Below are positions 16,623 to 25,880 of a stretch of 64,000 nucleotides of DNA, piece by piece. Position 1 is the stretch's first letter, and each line of letters begins with the position of its first letter. The position numbers and the translations under genes are program-made. The stretch is from Denitratimonas tolerans (lineage in GTDB: Bacteria > Pseudomonadota > Gammaproteobacteria > Xanthomonadales > Xanthomonadaceae), in the NCBI RefSeq assembly GCF_037203605.1, contig NZ_JBBDHC010000016.1, forward strand, positions 1 to 64,000, written 5' to 3'. The notes beneath the pieces are model-generated. The model searched no databases, was not told where the DNA came from, and was given only the letters and a program-made list of their open reading frames with translations.

Positions 16623-19238
16623 TCAAACCATCTTCTTCATCCGATAAAGCAGGTCCAGCGCCTCGCGCGGGCTCATCGCGTCGGGATCGAGGCCGCGCAG
16701 GGTTTCTTCCACCGGGGAAGGCATCGGCGGGGCGAACAGGCCAAGCTGCGGCGATGCGGGCGCGGCGCTGGCGGCGGGGGCCGCTGCGTCGAGGCTGGCG
16801 GCCATGCCCGATTCGAGGCGTTCGAGCAGACCCTTGGCCTGCGCGATGACCGGGCGCGGCAGGCCGGCGAGGGCGGCCACCTGCAGGCCGAAGCTGCGGT
16901 TGGCCGGGCCTTCGCGCACCGCGTGCATGAACACCAGGCGCTCGTTGCCCTGCGAATCGCGGTGTTCGACCGCATCGAGGTGCACGTTGGCGATGCCCGC
17001 GCCCGGCTCGTTCGCCAGCGCGGTGAGCTCGAAATAGTGCGTGGCGAACAGGGTGAAGGCGCGGTTGGCCTGCGCCAGGTGGCGCGCGCAGGCTTCGGCC
17101 AGGGCGAGGCCGTCGTAGGTGGAGGTGCCGCGGCCGATCTCGTCCATCAGCACCAGGGAATGTTCGGTGGCGTGGTGCAGGATGTAGCTGGTCTCGCTCA
17201 TCTCGACCATGAAGGTCGACTGGCCGCGCGTCAGGTCGTCGCCGGCACCGATGCGGGTGAGGATGCGGTCGATCGGCCCGATGCGCGCCGCGGCGGCGGG
17301 CACGAAGCTGCCGATGTGGGCGAGCAGCACGATCAGCGCGTTCTGGCGCATGTAGGTGCTCTTGCCGCCCATGTTGGGGCCGGTGATGACCAGCATGCGG
17401 CGCTCGGGTGAAAGCGCGAGATCGTTGGGCTCGAAGGGCTCCTCGCGCACCGCTTCCACCACCGGATGGCGGCCGCGCTCGATGTGGATGCCGGGCGAAT
17501 CGGTGAGCACGGGACAGGACCAGTCGAGCGCCAGCGCGCGTTCGGAAAACGCGCACAGCGCATCGAGTTCCGACAGCGCGGCGGCGCAGCGCTTGAGCGG
17601 CTCCAGTGACTGGTTGAGCGCGTCGAGGAGTTCCTCGTAGAGCGCCTTCTCGCGCGCCAGCGCCCGTTCGCGCGCACCCAGCACCTTGTCCTCGAAGGTT
17701 TTCAGCTCCTCGGTGATGTAGCGCTCGGCGCCGGTCAGGGTCTGGCGGCGGGCGTAGTGCAGCGGTGCCCTGTCCGACTGCCCCTTGCTGATCTCGATGA
17801 AGTAGCCGTGCACGCGGTTGTAGCCGACCTTGAGCGTGGCGATGCCGGTGGCAGCGCGTTCGCGGGCCTCCAGGTCGAGCAGGAACTGGTCGGCGTTGGT
17901 GGCCAGGCGGCGCAGTTCGTCGAGTTCCGCATCGAAGCCATCGGCGATGACGCCGCCGTCGCGCAGCAGGACCGGAGGCTGTGCCATCACGGCGCGCGCG
18001 AGCAGCTCGGCGCTGTCGCCGTGTTCGCCCAGCTCCGCGGCGAGCGCGGAAAGGCGCGGGGAATCCAGCGGCGAAAGTTCAGCGCGAATGTCCGGCAGCG
18101 CCGCCAGCCCGTCGCGCAGGGTGGAAAGATCGCGCGGGCGGGCCGAACGCAGGGCGACGCGCGCGAGGATGCGTTCGAGATCGCCGAGCGCGCGGAAGCG
18201 TTCGCGCAGCGGTTCCAGGACGCCGGTATCCAGCAGGGTCGCCACCGCATGGTGGCGCTCGCGCAGGACGCGCTGGTCGCGCAGCGGGCGGTGCAGCCAG
18301 CGCCGCAGCAGGCGTCCGCCCATCGGGGTGATGCTGGTGTCGATCACGCCCAGCAGGGTGTGGCGCAGGTTGCCGTCCACGCGCGAATCCAGCTCCAGAT
18401 GGCGGCGCGTGGCGGCGTTCATCGCGATGCCGTCCTCGGCCGACTCGAAGGCGATGGACGAAAGATGCGGCAGGCGCTGCTTCTGGGTTTCCTCGACGTA
18501 GGCCAGCAGCGCCCCGGCCGCGGCGGTGGCGCGCGGGCGCGCGTCCAGCCCGAAGCCTGCGAGATCGTGCACCCGGAAAAAGCGCGTCAGCGCGCGCCGT
18601 GCGGCCTCGGCGTCGAACAGCCAGGGCGCGCGGCGTCGAACGCCCGCCTGCGCGCCGAGCCACTCGGGCAGGCTGTCCTGGTCGGGAAGCAGCAGTTCGG
18701 CCGGTTCCAGTCGCGCCAGTTCCGCGGCGAGCGCGTCGTCGCTTTCCACTTCGTTGACGAAAAACCGCCCGCTCGAAAGATCCGCCCAGGCCAGCCCATA
18801 CCCCTCGCGCGCCGGTGCCAGGGCCATCAGCAGGGTGTCGCGGCGCTCGTCCAGCAGGGCTTCGTCGGTGACGGTGCCGGGCGTGACGATGCGCACCACG
18901 CGGCGTTCCACCAGCCCCTTGGCCTGTGCCGGATCGCCGATCTGCTCGCAGATCGCGACCGATTCGCCCAGCGCCACCAGGCGCGCGAGATAGCCCTCGT
19001 GCGAATGCGCCGGCACCCCGGCCATCGGGATCGGCGCGCCGCCCGAGCTGCCGCGCTGGGTGAGGGTGATGTCGAGCAGCTTTGCCGCGCGCCGCGCGTC
19101 GTCGTAGAAGAGCTCGTAGAAGTCGCCCATGCGGAAGAACAGCAGCACCTCCGGATGCTCGGCCTTGGCCGAGAAGTACTGCTTCATCAGCGGCGTGTGT
19201 TCGGGAGCGGCGTCCTTCGGGGCGCGGGGGGAACTCAT
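16623..19238 (-). CDS. mutS: DNA mismatch repair protein MutS
   Basis: An 871-residue MutS. The N-terminal mismatch-binding domain has the Phe-X-Glu reader in GDFYELF, then connector, lever and clamp domains. The ABC ATPase has Walker A GPNMGGKSTYMRQ near residue 620, LVLMDEIGRGTSTYDG as Walker B, and the ATHYFELTAL switch. The C-terminus ends in the helix-turn-helix dimer region (PREALDLLYRMKKMV). It recognises mismatches and recruits MutL. The gene stands alone, divergent from the ribonucleotide reductase locus with about 400 bp between the starts. Confidence 0.97.
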   Translation of the reverse strand: MSSPRAPKDAAPEHTPLMKQYFSAKAEHPEVLLFFRMGDFYELFYDDARRAAKLLDITLTQRGSSGGAPIPMAGVPAHSHEGYLARLVALGESVAICEQIGDPAQAKGLVERRVVRIVTPGTVTDEALLDERRDTLLMALAPAREGYGLAWADLSSGRFFVNEVESDDALAAELARLEPAELLLPDQDSLPEWLGAQAGVRRRAPWLFDAEAARRALTRFFRVHDLAGFGLDARPRATAAAGALLAYVEETQKQRLPHLSSIAFESAEDGIAMNAATRRHLELDSRVDGNLRHTLLGVIDTSITPMGGRLLRRWLHRPLRDQRVLRERHHAVATLLDTGVLEPLRERFRALGDLERILARVALRSARPRDLSTLRDGLAALPDIRAELSPLDSPRLSALAAELGEHGDSAELLARAVMAQPPVLLRDGGVIADGFDAELDELRRLATNADQFLLDLEARERAATGIATLKVGYNRVHGYFIEISKGQSDRAPLHYARRQTLTGAERYITEELKTFEDKVLGARERALAREKALYEELLDALNQSLEPLKRCAAALSELDALCAFSERALALDWSCPVLTDSPGIHIERGRHPVVEAVREEPFEPNDLALSPERRMLVITGPNMGGKSTYMRQNALIVLLAHIGSFVPAAAARIGPIDRILTRIGAGDDLTRGQSTFMVEMSETSYILHHATEHSLVLMDEIGRGTSTYDGLALAEACARHLAQANRAFTLFATHYFELTALANEPGAGIANVHLDAVEHRDSQGNERLVFMHAVREGPANRSFGLQVAALAGLPRPVIAQAKGLLERLESGMAASLDAAAPAASAAPASPQLGLFAPPMPSPVEETLRGLDPDAMSPREALDLLYRMKKMV

Positions 19239-19383
19239 CGGGCATCAGCGACGGGGCGGGCACCGCATGGTACAGGAGCCGCCGCGGCGGCCCGCGCGGC
19301 TGCGTCGGCGGGCGCAAATGGCGCAGCGGCTTGATGGATCAGAAGCGTGACGGAATGCAAGGGCGGGCGCACGAAATTTGACA

Positions 19384-19413
19384 TTGACTTGGCCCCGGAG
19401 CGGGGGCTATGGT
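19384..19413 (+). promoter_or_regulatory. Promoter of nrdJa-nrdJb
   Basis: TTGACT (19384-19389) and TATGGT (19408-19413) are separated by 18 bp, a good sigma-70-type promoter in this GC-rich context. The predicted start is near 19420, directly upstream of two NrdR-box-like repeats. The untranslated leader would be about 235 bases. Confidence 0.6.
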
Positions 19414-19425
19414 CTCCCGGTCGAT

Positions 19426-19474
19426 CCACAAGATGTTGTGGTTCGATCCGATGACCAGACCCAACAACTTGTGG
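19426..19474 (+). promoter_or_regulatory. Pair of NrdR boxes upstream of nrdJa
   Basis: Two 16-bp elements, CCACAAGATGTTGTGG (19426-19441) and ACCCAACAACTTGTGG (19459-19474), resemble the NrdR consensus and are 33 bp apart, about three helical turns. NrdR is the ATP/dATP-sensing repressor of ribonucleotide reductase genes. The pair lies just downstream of the predicted start, so binding would block promoter clearance. nrdR itself is not in the window. Confidence 0.75.
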
Positions 19475-19655
19475 CGCAAACGGAGCGCTGTGGTGTGCGG
19501 GAGCGGTGCCGGAGGGGCGTGCGGCAAGGGCGCGGGGTGACTGCCGGTGCACGGGCAGGCAGCGCCGCACGGCAGCCGGCGCGCGTTTCCGAAGCCGATC
19601 CTCGCCGGGTCGGCACCTCGGTCAGAACAATGAACAAACGGGAGATACAACGGGC

Positions 19656-21806
19656 ATGAGCACCGCGAGGCTGGAGGCCGTGGTTACGGACACCACACAG
19701 GACATTGCGATGCAGCCGGCGTCGGCCGACATCTGGGACAAGAAGTATCGCCTCAAGACCAAGCAGGGCGTGGCGCTGGATGCCGACATCGACGGCACCT
19801 ACCGGCGCGTGGCCAAGGCGCTGGCCGATGCCGAGCCGACCGCGGAACTGCAGAAGTACTGGATGGAGCGCTTCACCTGGGCGCTGCGCCGCGGCGCGAT
19901 CCCGGCCGGGCGCATCACCTCCAACGCCGGCGCGCAGGAACACAAGCCGGCCACCAGCACGATCAACTGCACCGTCTCGGGCACCATCGAGGACTCGATG
20001 GACGGGATCCTGGAGAAGGTCCACGAGGCCGGCCTCACCCTGAAGGCGGGCTGCGGCATCGGCTACGAGTTTTCGACCCTGCGCCCCAAGGGGGCCTTCG
20101 TCGCGGGTGCCGGCTCCTACACCTCCGGCCCGATGTCCTTCATGGACATCTACGACAAGATGTGTTTCACGGTGTCTTCGGCCGGCGGGCGGCGCGGCGC
20201 GCAGATGGGCACCTTCGATGTCTCCCATCCGGACGTGAAGGACTTCATCCGCGCCAAGCGCGAGGACGGGCGGCTGCGCCAGTTCAACCTCTCGCTGCTG
20301 ATCACCGACGGTTTCATGCAGGCGGTCGAACGCGACGGCGACTGGCCGCTGGTGTTCCCGCTCAACGCCCAGGAAAAGGGCGACGTGGACCTGTCCGACA
20401 GCGCCCAGGTGCTGTGGCGCGAGTGGCCGGTGCAGAAGAACTACATCGTGCGCGACGACGGGCGCGTGGCCTGCCGGGTGTACGGCCACATCAAGGCGCG
20501 GCACCTGTGGGACATGATCATGGTATCCACCTACGACTACGCCGAGCCGGGCTTCATCCTGATCGACCGCGTCAACGAGATGAACAACAACTGGTGGTGC
20601 GAGAACATCCGCGCGACCAACCCCTGCGGCGAACAGCCCCTGCCGCCCTATGGTGCCTGCCTGCTGGGCTCGGTCAACCTCACCAAGTTCGTGCGCCATC
20701 CCTTCACCGAGCGCGCCTCCTTCGACTGGGACGAATACCGGGAAGTGGTGCGCGTGTTCACCCGCATGCTCGACAACGTGGTCGAGGTCAACGGGCTGCC
20801 GCTGGAGCGCCAGCGCGAGGAAATCCTCCACAAGCGCCGCCACGGCATGGGCTTCCTCGGCCTCGGCAGCACGCTCACCCTGCTGCGCATGAAGTACGGC
20901 AGCCCCGAGAGCTGCGAGTTCACCGAGCGCGTTTCGCGCGAGATGGCGCTGGCCGGCTGGGAAACCGGCCTGGCGTTGGCGCGGGAAAAGGGTCCGGCAC
21001 CGATCATGGACGTGCTCTTCACCGTCGACGCCGCGATGCTGCGCAAGCGCCCGGAAATGGTGCGCGACGGCTGGAAGGTCGGCCAGGAAATTCCCGGCCG
21101 CGTGCTGCACGCCAAGTACAGCCGCTACATGCAGCAGGTCGCCGAGGTGGCACCCGAGCTGGTCGAGGCGCTGGCCGAAACCGGCTGCCGCTTCACCCAC
21201 CACAGTTCGATCGCGCCCACCGGTACCATCTCGCTGTCGCTGGCCAACAACGCCTCCAACGGCATCGAGCCCAGCTTCGCCCACCACTACAGCCGCAACG
21301 TGATCCGCGAAGGCAAGAAGACCAAGGAAAAGGTCGACGTGTGGTCCTACGAGCTCCTGGCCTACCGCGAGCTGGTCAATCCGAAGGCGATGCCTTACGC
21401 CGAGGACGCTGCCGCCAGGCTCCCCGACTACTTCATCGCCGCCGACGACATCAGCCCGAAGGAGCACGTGGACGTGCAGGCTGCGGCGCAGAAGTGGGTC
21501 GACTCCTCCATCTCCAAGACCGCCAATGTCCCCACCGACTACCCCTACGAGGAGTTCAAGGACATCTACCGCTACGCCTGGCAGCAGGGGCTGAAGGGCT
21601 GCACCACCTTCCGCTTCAACCCCGCCGCCTTCCAGGGCGTGCTGGTGAAGGAGTCCGATCTGGAAAGCACCGTCTATCGCTTCGAGCTGGAAGACGGCTC
21701 GGTGGTGGAAGTGAAAGGCAACGAAGAGATCGAGTACGACGGCGAATTGCACACCGCCGCCAACCTGTTCGATGCCCTGAAGGAAGGCTATTACGGCAAG
21801 TTCTGA
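19656..21806 (+). CDS. nrdJa: B12-dependent class II ribonucleotide reductase, catalytic part NrdJa
   Basis: A 716-residue catalytic portion of an adenosylcobalamin-dependent ribonucleotide reductase. Key segments are RITSNAGAQEH, KAGCGIGYEFSTLRP, the finger-loop NPCGEQPLPPYGAC with the radical-bearing Cys and the Glu, and APTGTISLSLANNASNGIEP. It lacks the C-terminal zinc-ribbon-like redox tail, which is supplied by the next gene. This matches the split NrdJa/NrdJb organisation known in Pseudomonas aeruginosa. GGGAGA lies about 10 bases before the ATG. It is controlled by an NrdR-box promoter. Unlike the class I operon downstream it has no riboswitch. Confidence 0.93.
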   Translation: MSTARLEAVVTDTTQDIAMQPASADIWDKKYRLKTKQGVALDADIDGTYRRVAKALADAEPTAELQKYWMERFTWALRRGAIPAGRITSNAGAQEHKPATSTINCTVSGTIEDSMDGILEKVHEAGLTLKAGCGIGYEFSTLRPKGAFVAGAGSYTSGPMSFMDIYDKMCFTVSSAGGRRGAQMGTFDVSHPDVKDFIRAKREDGRLRQFNLSLLITDGFMQAVERDGDWPLVFPLNAQEKGDVDLSDSAQVLWREWPVQKNYIVRDDGRVACRVYGHIKARHLWDMIMVSTYDYAEPGFILIDRVNEMNNNWWCENIRATNPCGEQPLPPYGACLLGSVNLTKFVRHPFTERASFDWDEYREVVRVFTRMLDNVVEVNGLPLERQREEILHKRRHGMGFLGLGSTLTLLRMKYGSPESCEFTERVSREMALAGWETGLALAREKGPAPIMDVLFTVDAAMLRKRPEMVRDGWKVGQEIPGRVLHAKYSRYMQQVAEVAPELVEALAETGCRFTHHSSIAPTGTISLSLANNASNGIEPSFAHHYSRNVIREGKKTKEKVDVWSYELLAYRELVNPKAMPYAEDAAARLPDYFIAADDISPKEHVDVQAAAQKWVDSSISKTANVPTDYPYEEFKDIYRYAWQQGLKGCTTFRFNPAAFQGVLVKESDLESTVYRFELEDGSVVEVKGNEEIEYDGELHTAANLFDALKEGYYGKF

Positions 21807-21930
21807 ATGCCCTGCGCCGGAGCACGGCGGCGCGCGCAGACGCGCCCCGTGCGTCCCGGTTCCAGCCGCGCCGACGCGCCCGCCGCGGCATCCGAATCCA
21901 TGCAGCACCGTTTGACCGGAGTTTCGTTAC

Positions 21931-22710
21931 ATGACCGTCAGGATCACCCAGAAGATCAAGGGATACGCCGTCCTTCGTCCCGAAGACACGGCCAGGGAGC
22001 TTCCCGCCGCCACCAGCGCGCCGGCCGCCGAGCCGGAAGACAACGTGATCCAGATGCACGAGCGCATCAAGCGCCCGGAAGTCCTGATCGGCAGCACCTA
22101 CAAGATCAAGCCGCCGCTGGTCGAACACGCCATGTACGTCACCATCAACGACATCGTGCTCAATCCCGGCACCGAGCACGAGCAGCGCCGTCCGTTCGAG
22201 ATCTTCATCAACTCCAAGTCGATGGAGCACTTCCAGTGGATCGTGGCGCTTACCCGCATCATGTCCGCGGTGTTCCGCAAGGGTGGCGACGTCACCTTCC
22301 TGGTGGAGGAGATGAAGGCCGTGTTCGATCCGCGCGGCGGCTACTTCAAGGGCGGCGGCGTCTACATGCCCTCGCTGGTGGCCGACCTGGGCGGCATCAT
22401 CGAGGACCACCTCAAGGCCATCGGCCTCATGCACGACCCGGATCTGAGCGACGAACAGCGCGCCCTGATCGCGGAAAAGCGCCGTGCCGTCGAGGACCGC
22501 TCAAAAAAAAAGCCTGACGCCGGCACCCTGACCGCGCCGGTGCCCGCCTCGGACGCCGCCCCCGGCGATTCGGAAGACATCGAGGTCACCGGCGAAGGCG
22601 CGAGCTTCCCGCCTTCCGCCACGATTTGCCACAAGTGCAGCGCCAAGGCGCTGGTCATCCTCGACGGCTGCGCCACCTGCCTGAACTGCGGATACAGCAA
22701 GTGCGGGTGA
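21931..22710 (+). CDS. nrdJb: Class II ribonucleotide reductase C-terminal part NrdJb
   Basis: A 259-residue protein equivalent to the C-terminal third of unsplit NrdJ. The TSCPD-type domain covers about residues 40-175 (VIQMHERIKRPEVLIGSTYKIK, FEIFINSKSMEHFQWIVAL, VFRKGGDVTFLVEE). A disordered linker with a SKKKPD lysine run follows, then the cysteine-rich tail CHKCSA with CATCLNCGYSKC. The paired cysteines of that tail re-reduce the active site in class II enzymes. The gap to nrdJa is 124 bp with no terminator seen, so one transcript is likely. Pseudomonas NrdJb is similar but somewhat shorter. Confidence 0.92.
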   Translation: MTVRITQKIKGYAVLRPEDTARELPAATSAPAAEPEDNVIQMHERIKRPEVLIGSTYKIKPPLVEHAMYVTINDIVLNPGTEHEQRRPFEIFINSKSMEHFQWIVALTRIMSAVFRKGGDVTFLVEEMKAVFDPRGGYFKGGGVYMPSLVADLGGIIEDHLKAIGLMHDPDLSDEQRALIAEKRRAVEDRSKKKPDAGTLTAPVPASDAAPGDSEDIEVTGEGASFPPSATICHKCSAKALVILDGCATCLNCGYSKCG

Positions 22711-22778
22711 GCCGGGCGTGGCCCGCGCGCCCGTGATCCGCGCCCGATCCGGTACCGCCTGACTCCCGCCGCGGACGC

Positions 22779-22806
22779 GCGGCGCGCACCCGTATGCGCG
22801 CGCCGC
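22779..22806 (+). terminator. Hairpin after nrdJb
   Basis: A 9-bp GC-only inverted repeat (22779-22787 with 22798-22806) with a 10-nt loop lies 68 bp past the nrdJb stop. It has no T-run. It may separate the class II transcript from the class I promoter. Confidence 0.35.
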
Positions 22807-22855
22807 CGAGGGCAGCTGGCGCACTTTCCGATGATGTCGCTCCGTGCGCGCCGCA

Positions 22856-22903
22856 TGGGTCCATCTTGTGTTGACGCGGCCAGTTCACCCCAATATCTTG
22901 TGT
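22856..22903 (+). promoter_or_regulatory. nrdA promoter embedded in two NrdR boxes
   Basis: The promoter reads TTGACG (22871-22876), 17 bp, TATCTT (22894-22899). Two NrdR-like 16-mers end at 22871 and 22903, 32 bp apart; the second (CCCCAATATCTTGTGT, 22888-22903) contains the -10 and is close to the consensus. NrdR bound here would cover both promoter elements. In the nrdJ promoter the boxes are downstream of the -10, so the two operons use different repression geometry. Confidence 0.7.
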
Positions 22904-22907
22904 CGGT

Positions 22908-23094
22908 CGGTGTCCTGGCCCGCGGTGCAGCGCGGGCAGGCTGAATAGGGAATCCGGTGCAAACCCGGAACTGCCCCGCAGCGGTAAGTGGAAGCGAAAG
23001 GCGTCAACGGCACTGGGTCGCAGCACCTGGGAAGCCAAGCCGAGTAGGAGGGCGAGAGCCCGCGTCCGCGAGTCCGAAGACCTGCCGACACGCC
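22908..23094 (+). promoter_or_regulatory. Cobalamin (B12) riboswitch in the nrdA leader
   Basis: The leader contains the conserved AdoCbl riboswitch core: AATAGGGAATCCGGTGC (22944-22960), AAACCCGGAACTGCCCCGCA (22961-22980), GCGGTAAGTGG, and the B12-box-like AGTCCGAAGACCTGCC (23071-23086). Order and spacing fit the class I cobalamin aptamer. B12 riboswitches repress the downstream gene when coenzyme B12 is present. Here that gene is the B12-independent class I reductase. Confidence 0.92.
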
Positions 23095-23277
23095 GGGAAA
23101 GGCCCGGTCTCAGGCGGTGAGACGCCGATGACCGATGCTGATACCACGCCCGGCGCAGGTGACCGCTTCCGCGGGGAGGCGTGTCGCAGGCGCGTGACGA
23201 AGGTCCGCGCGCCGGCGCACGCATTCGCCGAAGCACGATCCACACGCCCTGCGCGAGGGAGCAGGTTCTGGACCGTG

Positions 23278-23300
23278 TGCGGCCGTCTGGCCGCAGGAGA
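23278..23300 (+). promoter_or_regulatory. Hairpin abutting the nrdA ribosome-binding site
   Basis: A perfect 7-bp stem TGCGGCC/GGCCGCA with loop GTCT (23278-23295) ends at the first base of the Shine-Dalgarno AGGAGA (23295-23300). It could be part of the riboswitch expression platform acting on translation. About 180 bases separate it from the aptamer; in between, GTCTCA and TGAGAC (23107-23123) form another small stem. Confidence 0.4.
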
Positions 23301-23307
23301 GATGCAC

Positions 23308-25848
23308 ATGCCAGCGATGGATCTGACCGAACTGCTTTCCCTGAACGAAGGCGAGCCGCCCGCTGCGCCGCCGGCCGAGCCGCCCGCGCCCGCGCAGCGC
23401 CCCGCGTTCTCGCGCACCATCCGCAAGCGCGATGGCAGCACCGAGCCCTACATCCCGCGCAAGCTCAACGGCTGGGGCGAGTGGGCGGCCTCGGCGTTCG
23501 GCGACAAGGTGGACTGGAGCCGCATCGTCATCAACGTGATGAGCGCGATGCCCGAAACGGTGTCCAGCGCCGAGCTGCAGGAAAAGCTGATCCAGAACTG
23601 CCTGGACATGGGCACCTGGTCGTACTACCGCATGGCCGGAAGGCTGTATGCGCCGCACCTGCACAAGAGCATCCACGGCGCGGGCATTCCCACCGTCGCG
23701 CAGCTGCACGCGCGCATGGTGGCCGACGGCGTGATGGTGCGGCTCGACTACGACGCGGACGACTACGCGGCGCTGGAGGGCATCATCGACCACGCGCGCG
23801 ACTACGACACCCCGCACTTCGCGCTGCACTACATCCGCCGCAAGTACAGCCTGCAGAACCGCGCCACCGGGCAGGAGTACGAGACCCAGCAGTTCGTTTA
23901 CCTGCGCATGGCGATGGCGCTCGCCGAGCAGGCGCCGAGGGACGCGCGCATCGACCTGGTGCGGCGCTTCTATCGCGCCTTCGCGGAGAAGAAGATCTCC
24001 GCGCCGACGCCCAACTACGTCAACCTCGGCACCCGCCTGCGCGGCTTCGCCTCGTGCTGCCTGTACGTTGCCGGCGACAGCGAGGCTTCGCTTGCGATCG
24101 GCGACCACATCGCCTACCGCATGACGGCCTCCTCGGCCGGCATCGGCAGCCACCTCGTCACCCGCAGCAAGGGCGATCCGGTGCGCGGCGGGCTGATCGA
24201 GCACATGGGCAAGCTGCCCTACTACGCGGCGCTGGGCAAGGCGGTGCACGCCAACATGCAGGCCGGGCGCGGCGGCGCCTGCACCACCTACTACTCGGGG
24301 TTCGACCCGGAGGCCGAGGTCATCGCGCACCTGCGCAATCCGCGCAGCACCGAGGACCGCAAGAACCGCGACCTGCACTACGCCCTGGTGACCAACCGCC
24401 TGTTCGCGGAAAAAGCCGCGAAGAACGAGCGCGCGTTTTCCTTCAACGTCTACACCGCGCCGCGCCTGACCGCGCTGTTCTTCAGCGACGACGCGGAAGG
24501 CTTCCGCCGCGAGTACGAGCGCCTGGAAGCCGATCCGGCGTTCCGCAAGGAGTGGTTCCAGCCGCGCGAGCTGCTGCTCACCTCGCTCAACGAGGCGCTG
24601 GAAACCGGCGTGGCCTACCTTGCGAACATCGACGAGATGAACCGCCACACGCCGTTCAAGGAGCCGATCCACTCCTCCAACCTGTGCCTGGAAATCTGCG
24701 AGCCGAACCGGCCCTACCGGGACATGCGCGACCTGTATTCGGATCGCGAGGTGGGCTGGATCGAGGTGGAGCTGCTGGGCGGCGAGCGCCGCCGGCTCGA
24801 CTTCAGCGCCGCGCTGACCCGCAACGGCCGGAGCATCTTCGCCGGCGAGCTCAAAGAAGGCGAACAGGTCACCAGCGAGGCGGGCGAGACCTTCGTCGTC
24901 AGCCGCATCCTGGAAACCTACGCCGAGCCGGAGGTGGCGCTGTGCTCGCTGGGCGCGATCGCCTGCGACAACCTCCCCGAGGACGACGATGCCGCCTACG
25001 AGGAGGCGATGTACCTCACCCTCAGGATGATCGACTACTGCATCGAACACAGCCACTACGCGCTGCCGCACATCGGCGTCACCGCGAAGGCGCGCATGAA
25101 CGCCGGCATCGGCCTGATGGGCGTGGCCACGACGATGGCGCGCAAGAAGCTGCGCTTCGACACCCCGGAGGGCCGCGAGGAGCTGCACCGCATCGCCGAG
25201 CGGCACATGTACTTCGCGATCCGCGCCTCGCTGCGCGTGGCGCGCGAGCGCGGGCTGCCGCGCTGGATCCACAAGACCCGCTGGGTGGACGGCTGGCTGC
25301 CGATCGACACCTACAACCGCAGCGTCGACGCGCTCGGCGACTTCCGCTACCGCTACGACTGGGAGGCGCTGCGGCGCGAGATCATCGCGACCGGCGGCAT
25401 CGGCCACTCCTGCCTGGTCGCCTTCATGCCGGGGGAGTCCTCCTCCAAGGCGCTGGGCCAGCCCAACTCCATCTATCCGGTGCGCGACGCGACGCTGGGC
25501 AAGACCGACGGCAACGTCACCATCCGCTGGGCCGCACCGGACAGCGACGATGACGCCTGCATGTACCAGTCGGCCTGGGACATCGCGGAAGTGGACATGC
25601 TCAAGGCCTACGCGGTGTTCCAGAAGTTCACCGACCAGGCCATCTCCGCCGACCTGTGGCGGCGCATCCGCGGCGACGAGAAGGTGGGCAGCAAGGATCT
25701 GCTGGCGCAGTACTTCGCGATGTTCAAGTACGGCATCAAGACCCGCTACTACTACAACTCCAACGTCGCCTCGGGCGTTTCGGTGAGCGACGGCGGACGC
25801 ATGAGCGAGGCGGGCGACGCCGGCGCCTGCGAAGGCTGCACGCTGTGA
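23308..25848 (+). CDS. nrdA: Class I ribonucleoside-diphosphate reductase alpha subunit NrdA
   Basis: An 846-residue class I catalytic subunit. The N-terminal ATP-cone (TIRKRDGSTEPYIPRKLNGW) carries the allosteric activity site. Active-site features are CCLYVAGDS (residues 250-251, like E. coli Cys225), SNLCLEI with the radical Cys460 and Glu462, VALCSLGAI with Cys546, KTRYYYNSN with the radical-transfer tyrosines, and the redox tail ending ACEGCTL. About 63 residues are inserted between Cys460 and Cys546 compared with E. coli. Of the nearby ATGs at 23302, 23308 and 23317, 23308 has the best spacing from AGGAGA. nrdB follows after 32 bp. Confidence 0.94.
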   Translation: MPAMDLTELLSLNEGEPPAAPPAEPPAPAQRPAFSRTIRKRDGSTEPYIPRKLNGWGEWAASAFGDKVDWSRIVINVMSAMPETVSSAELQEKLIQNCLDMGTWSYYRMAGRLYAPHLHKSIHGAGIPTVAQLHARMVADGVMVRLDYDADDYAALEGIIDHARDYDTPHFALHYIRRKYSLQNRATGQEYETQQFVYLRMAMALAEQAPRDARIDLVRRFYRAFAEKKISAPTPNYVNLGTRLRGFASCCLYVAGDSEASLAIGDHIAYRMTASSAGIGSHLVTRSKGDPVRGGLIEHMGKLPYYAALGKAVHANMQAGRGGACTTYYSGFDPEAEVIAHLRNPRSTEDRKNRDLHYALVTNRLFAEKAAKNERAFSFNVYTAPRLTALFFSDDAEGFRREYERLEADPAFRKEWFQPRELLLTSLNEALETGVAYLANIDEMNRHTPFKEPIHSSNLCLEICEPNRPYRDMRDLYSDREVGWIEVELLGGERRRLDFSAALTRNGRSIFAGELKEGEQVTSEAGETFVVSRILETYAEPEVALCSLGAIACDNLPEDDDAAYEEAMYLTLRMIDYCIEHSHYALPHIGVTAKARMNAGIGLMGVATTMARKKLRFDTPEGREELHRIAERHMYFAIRASLRVARERGLPRWIHKTRWVDGWLPIDTYNRSVDALGDFRYRYDWEALRREIIATGGIGHSCLVAFMPGESSSKALGQPNSIYPVRDATLGKTDGNVTIRWAAPDSDDDACMYQSAWDIAEVDMLKAYAVFQKFTDQAISADLWRRIRGDEKVGSKDLLAQYFAMFKYGIKTRYYYNSNVASGVSVSDGGRMSEAGDAGACEGCTL

Positions 25849-25880
25849 CGCCGGCCGCCTCCCGTTCGAAGGAAACCTCC

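Noticed and set aside
24716..24940. Full intein in nrdA
   Set aside because: The inserted stretch is far shorter than a mini-intein and lacks an N-terminal Cys/Ser splice block and a terminal His-Asn; the flanking sequence reads as one chain.
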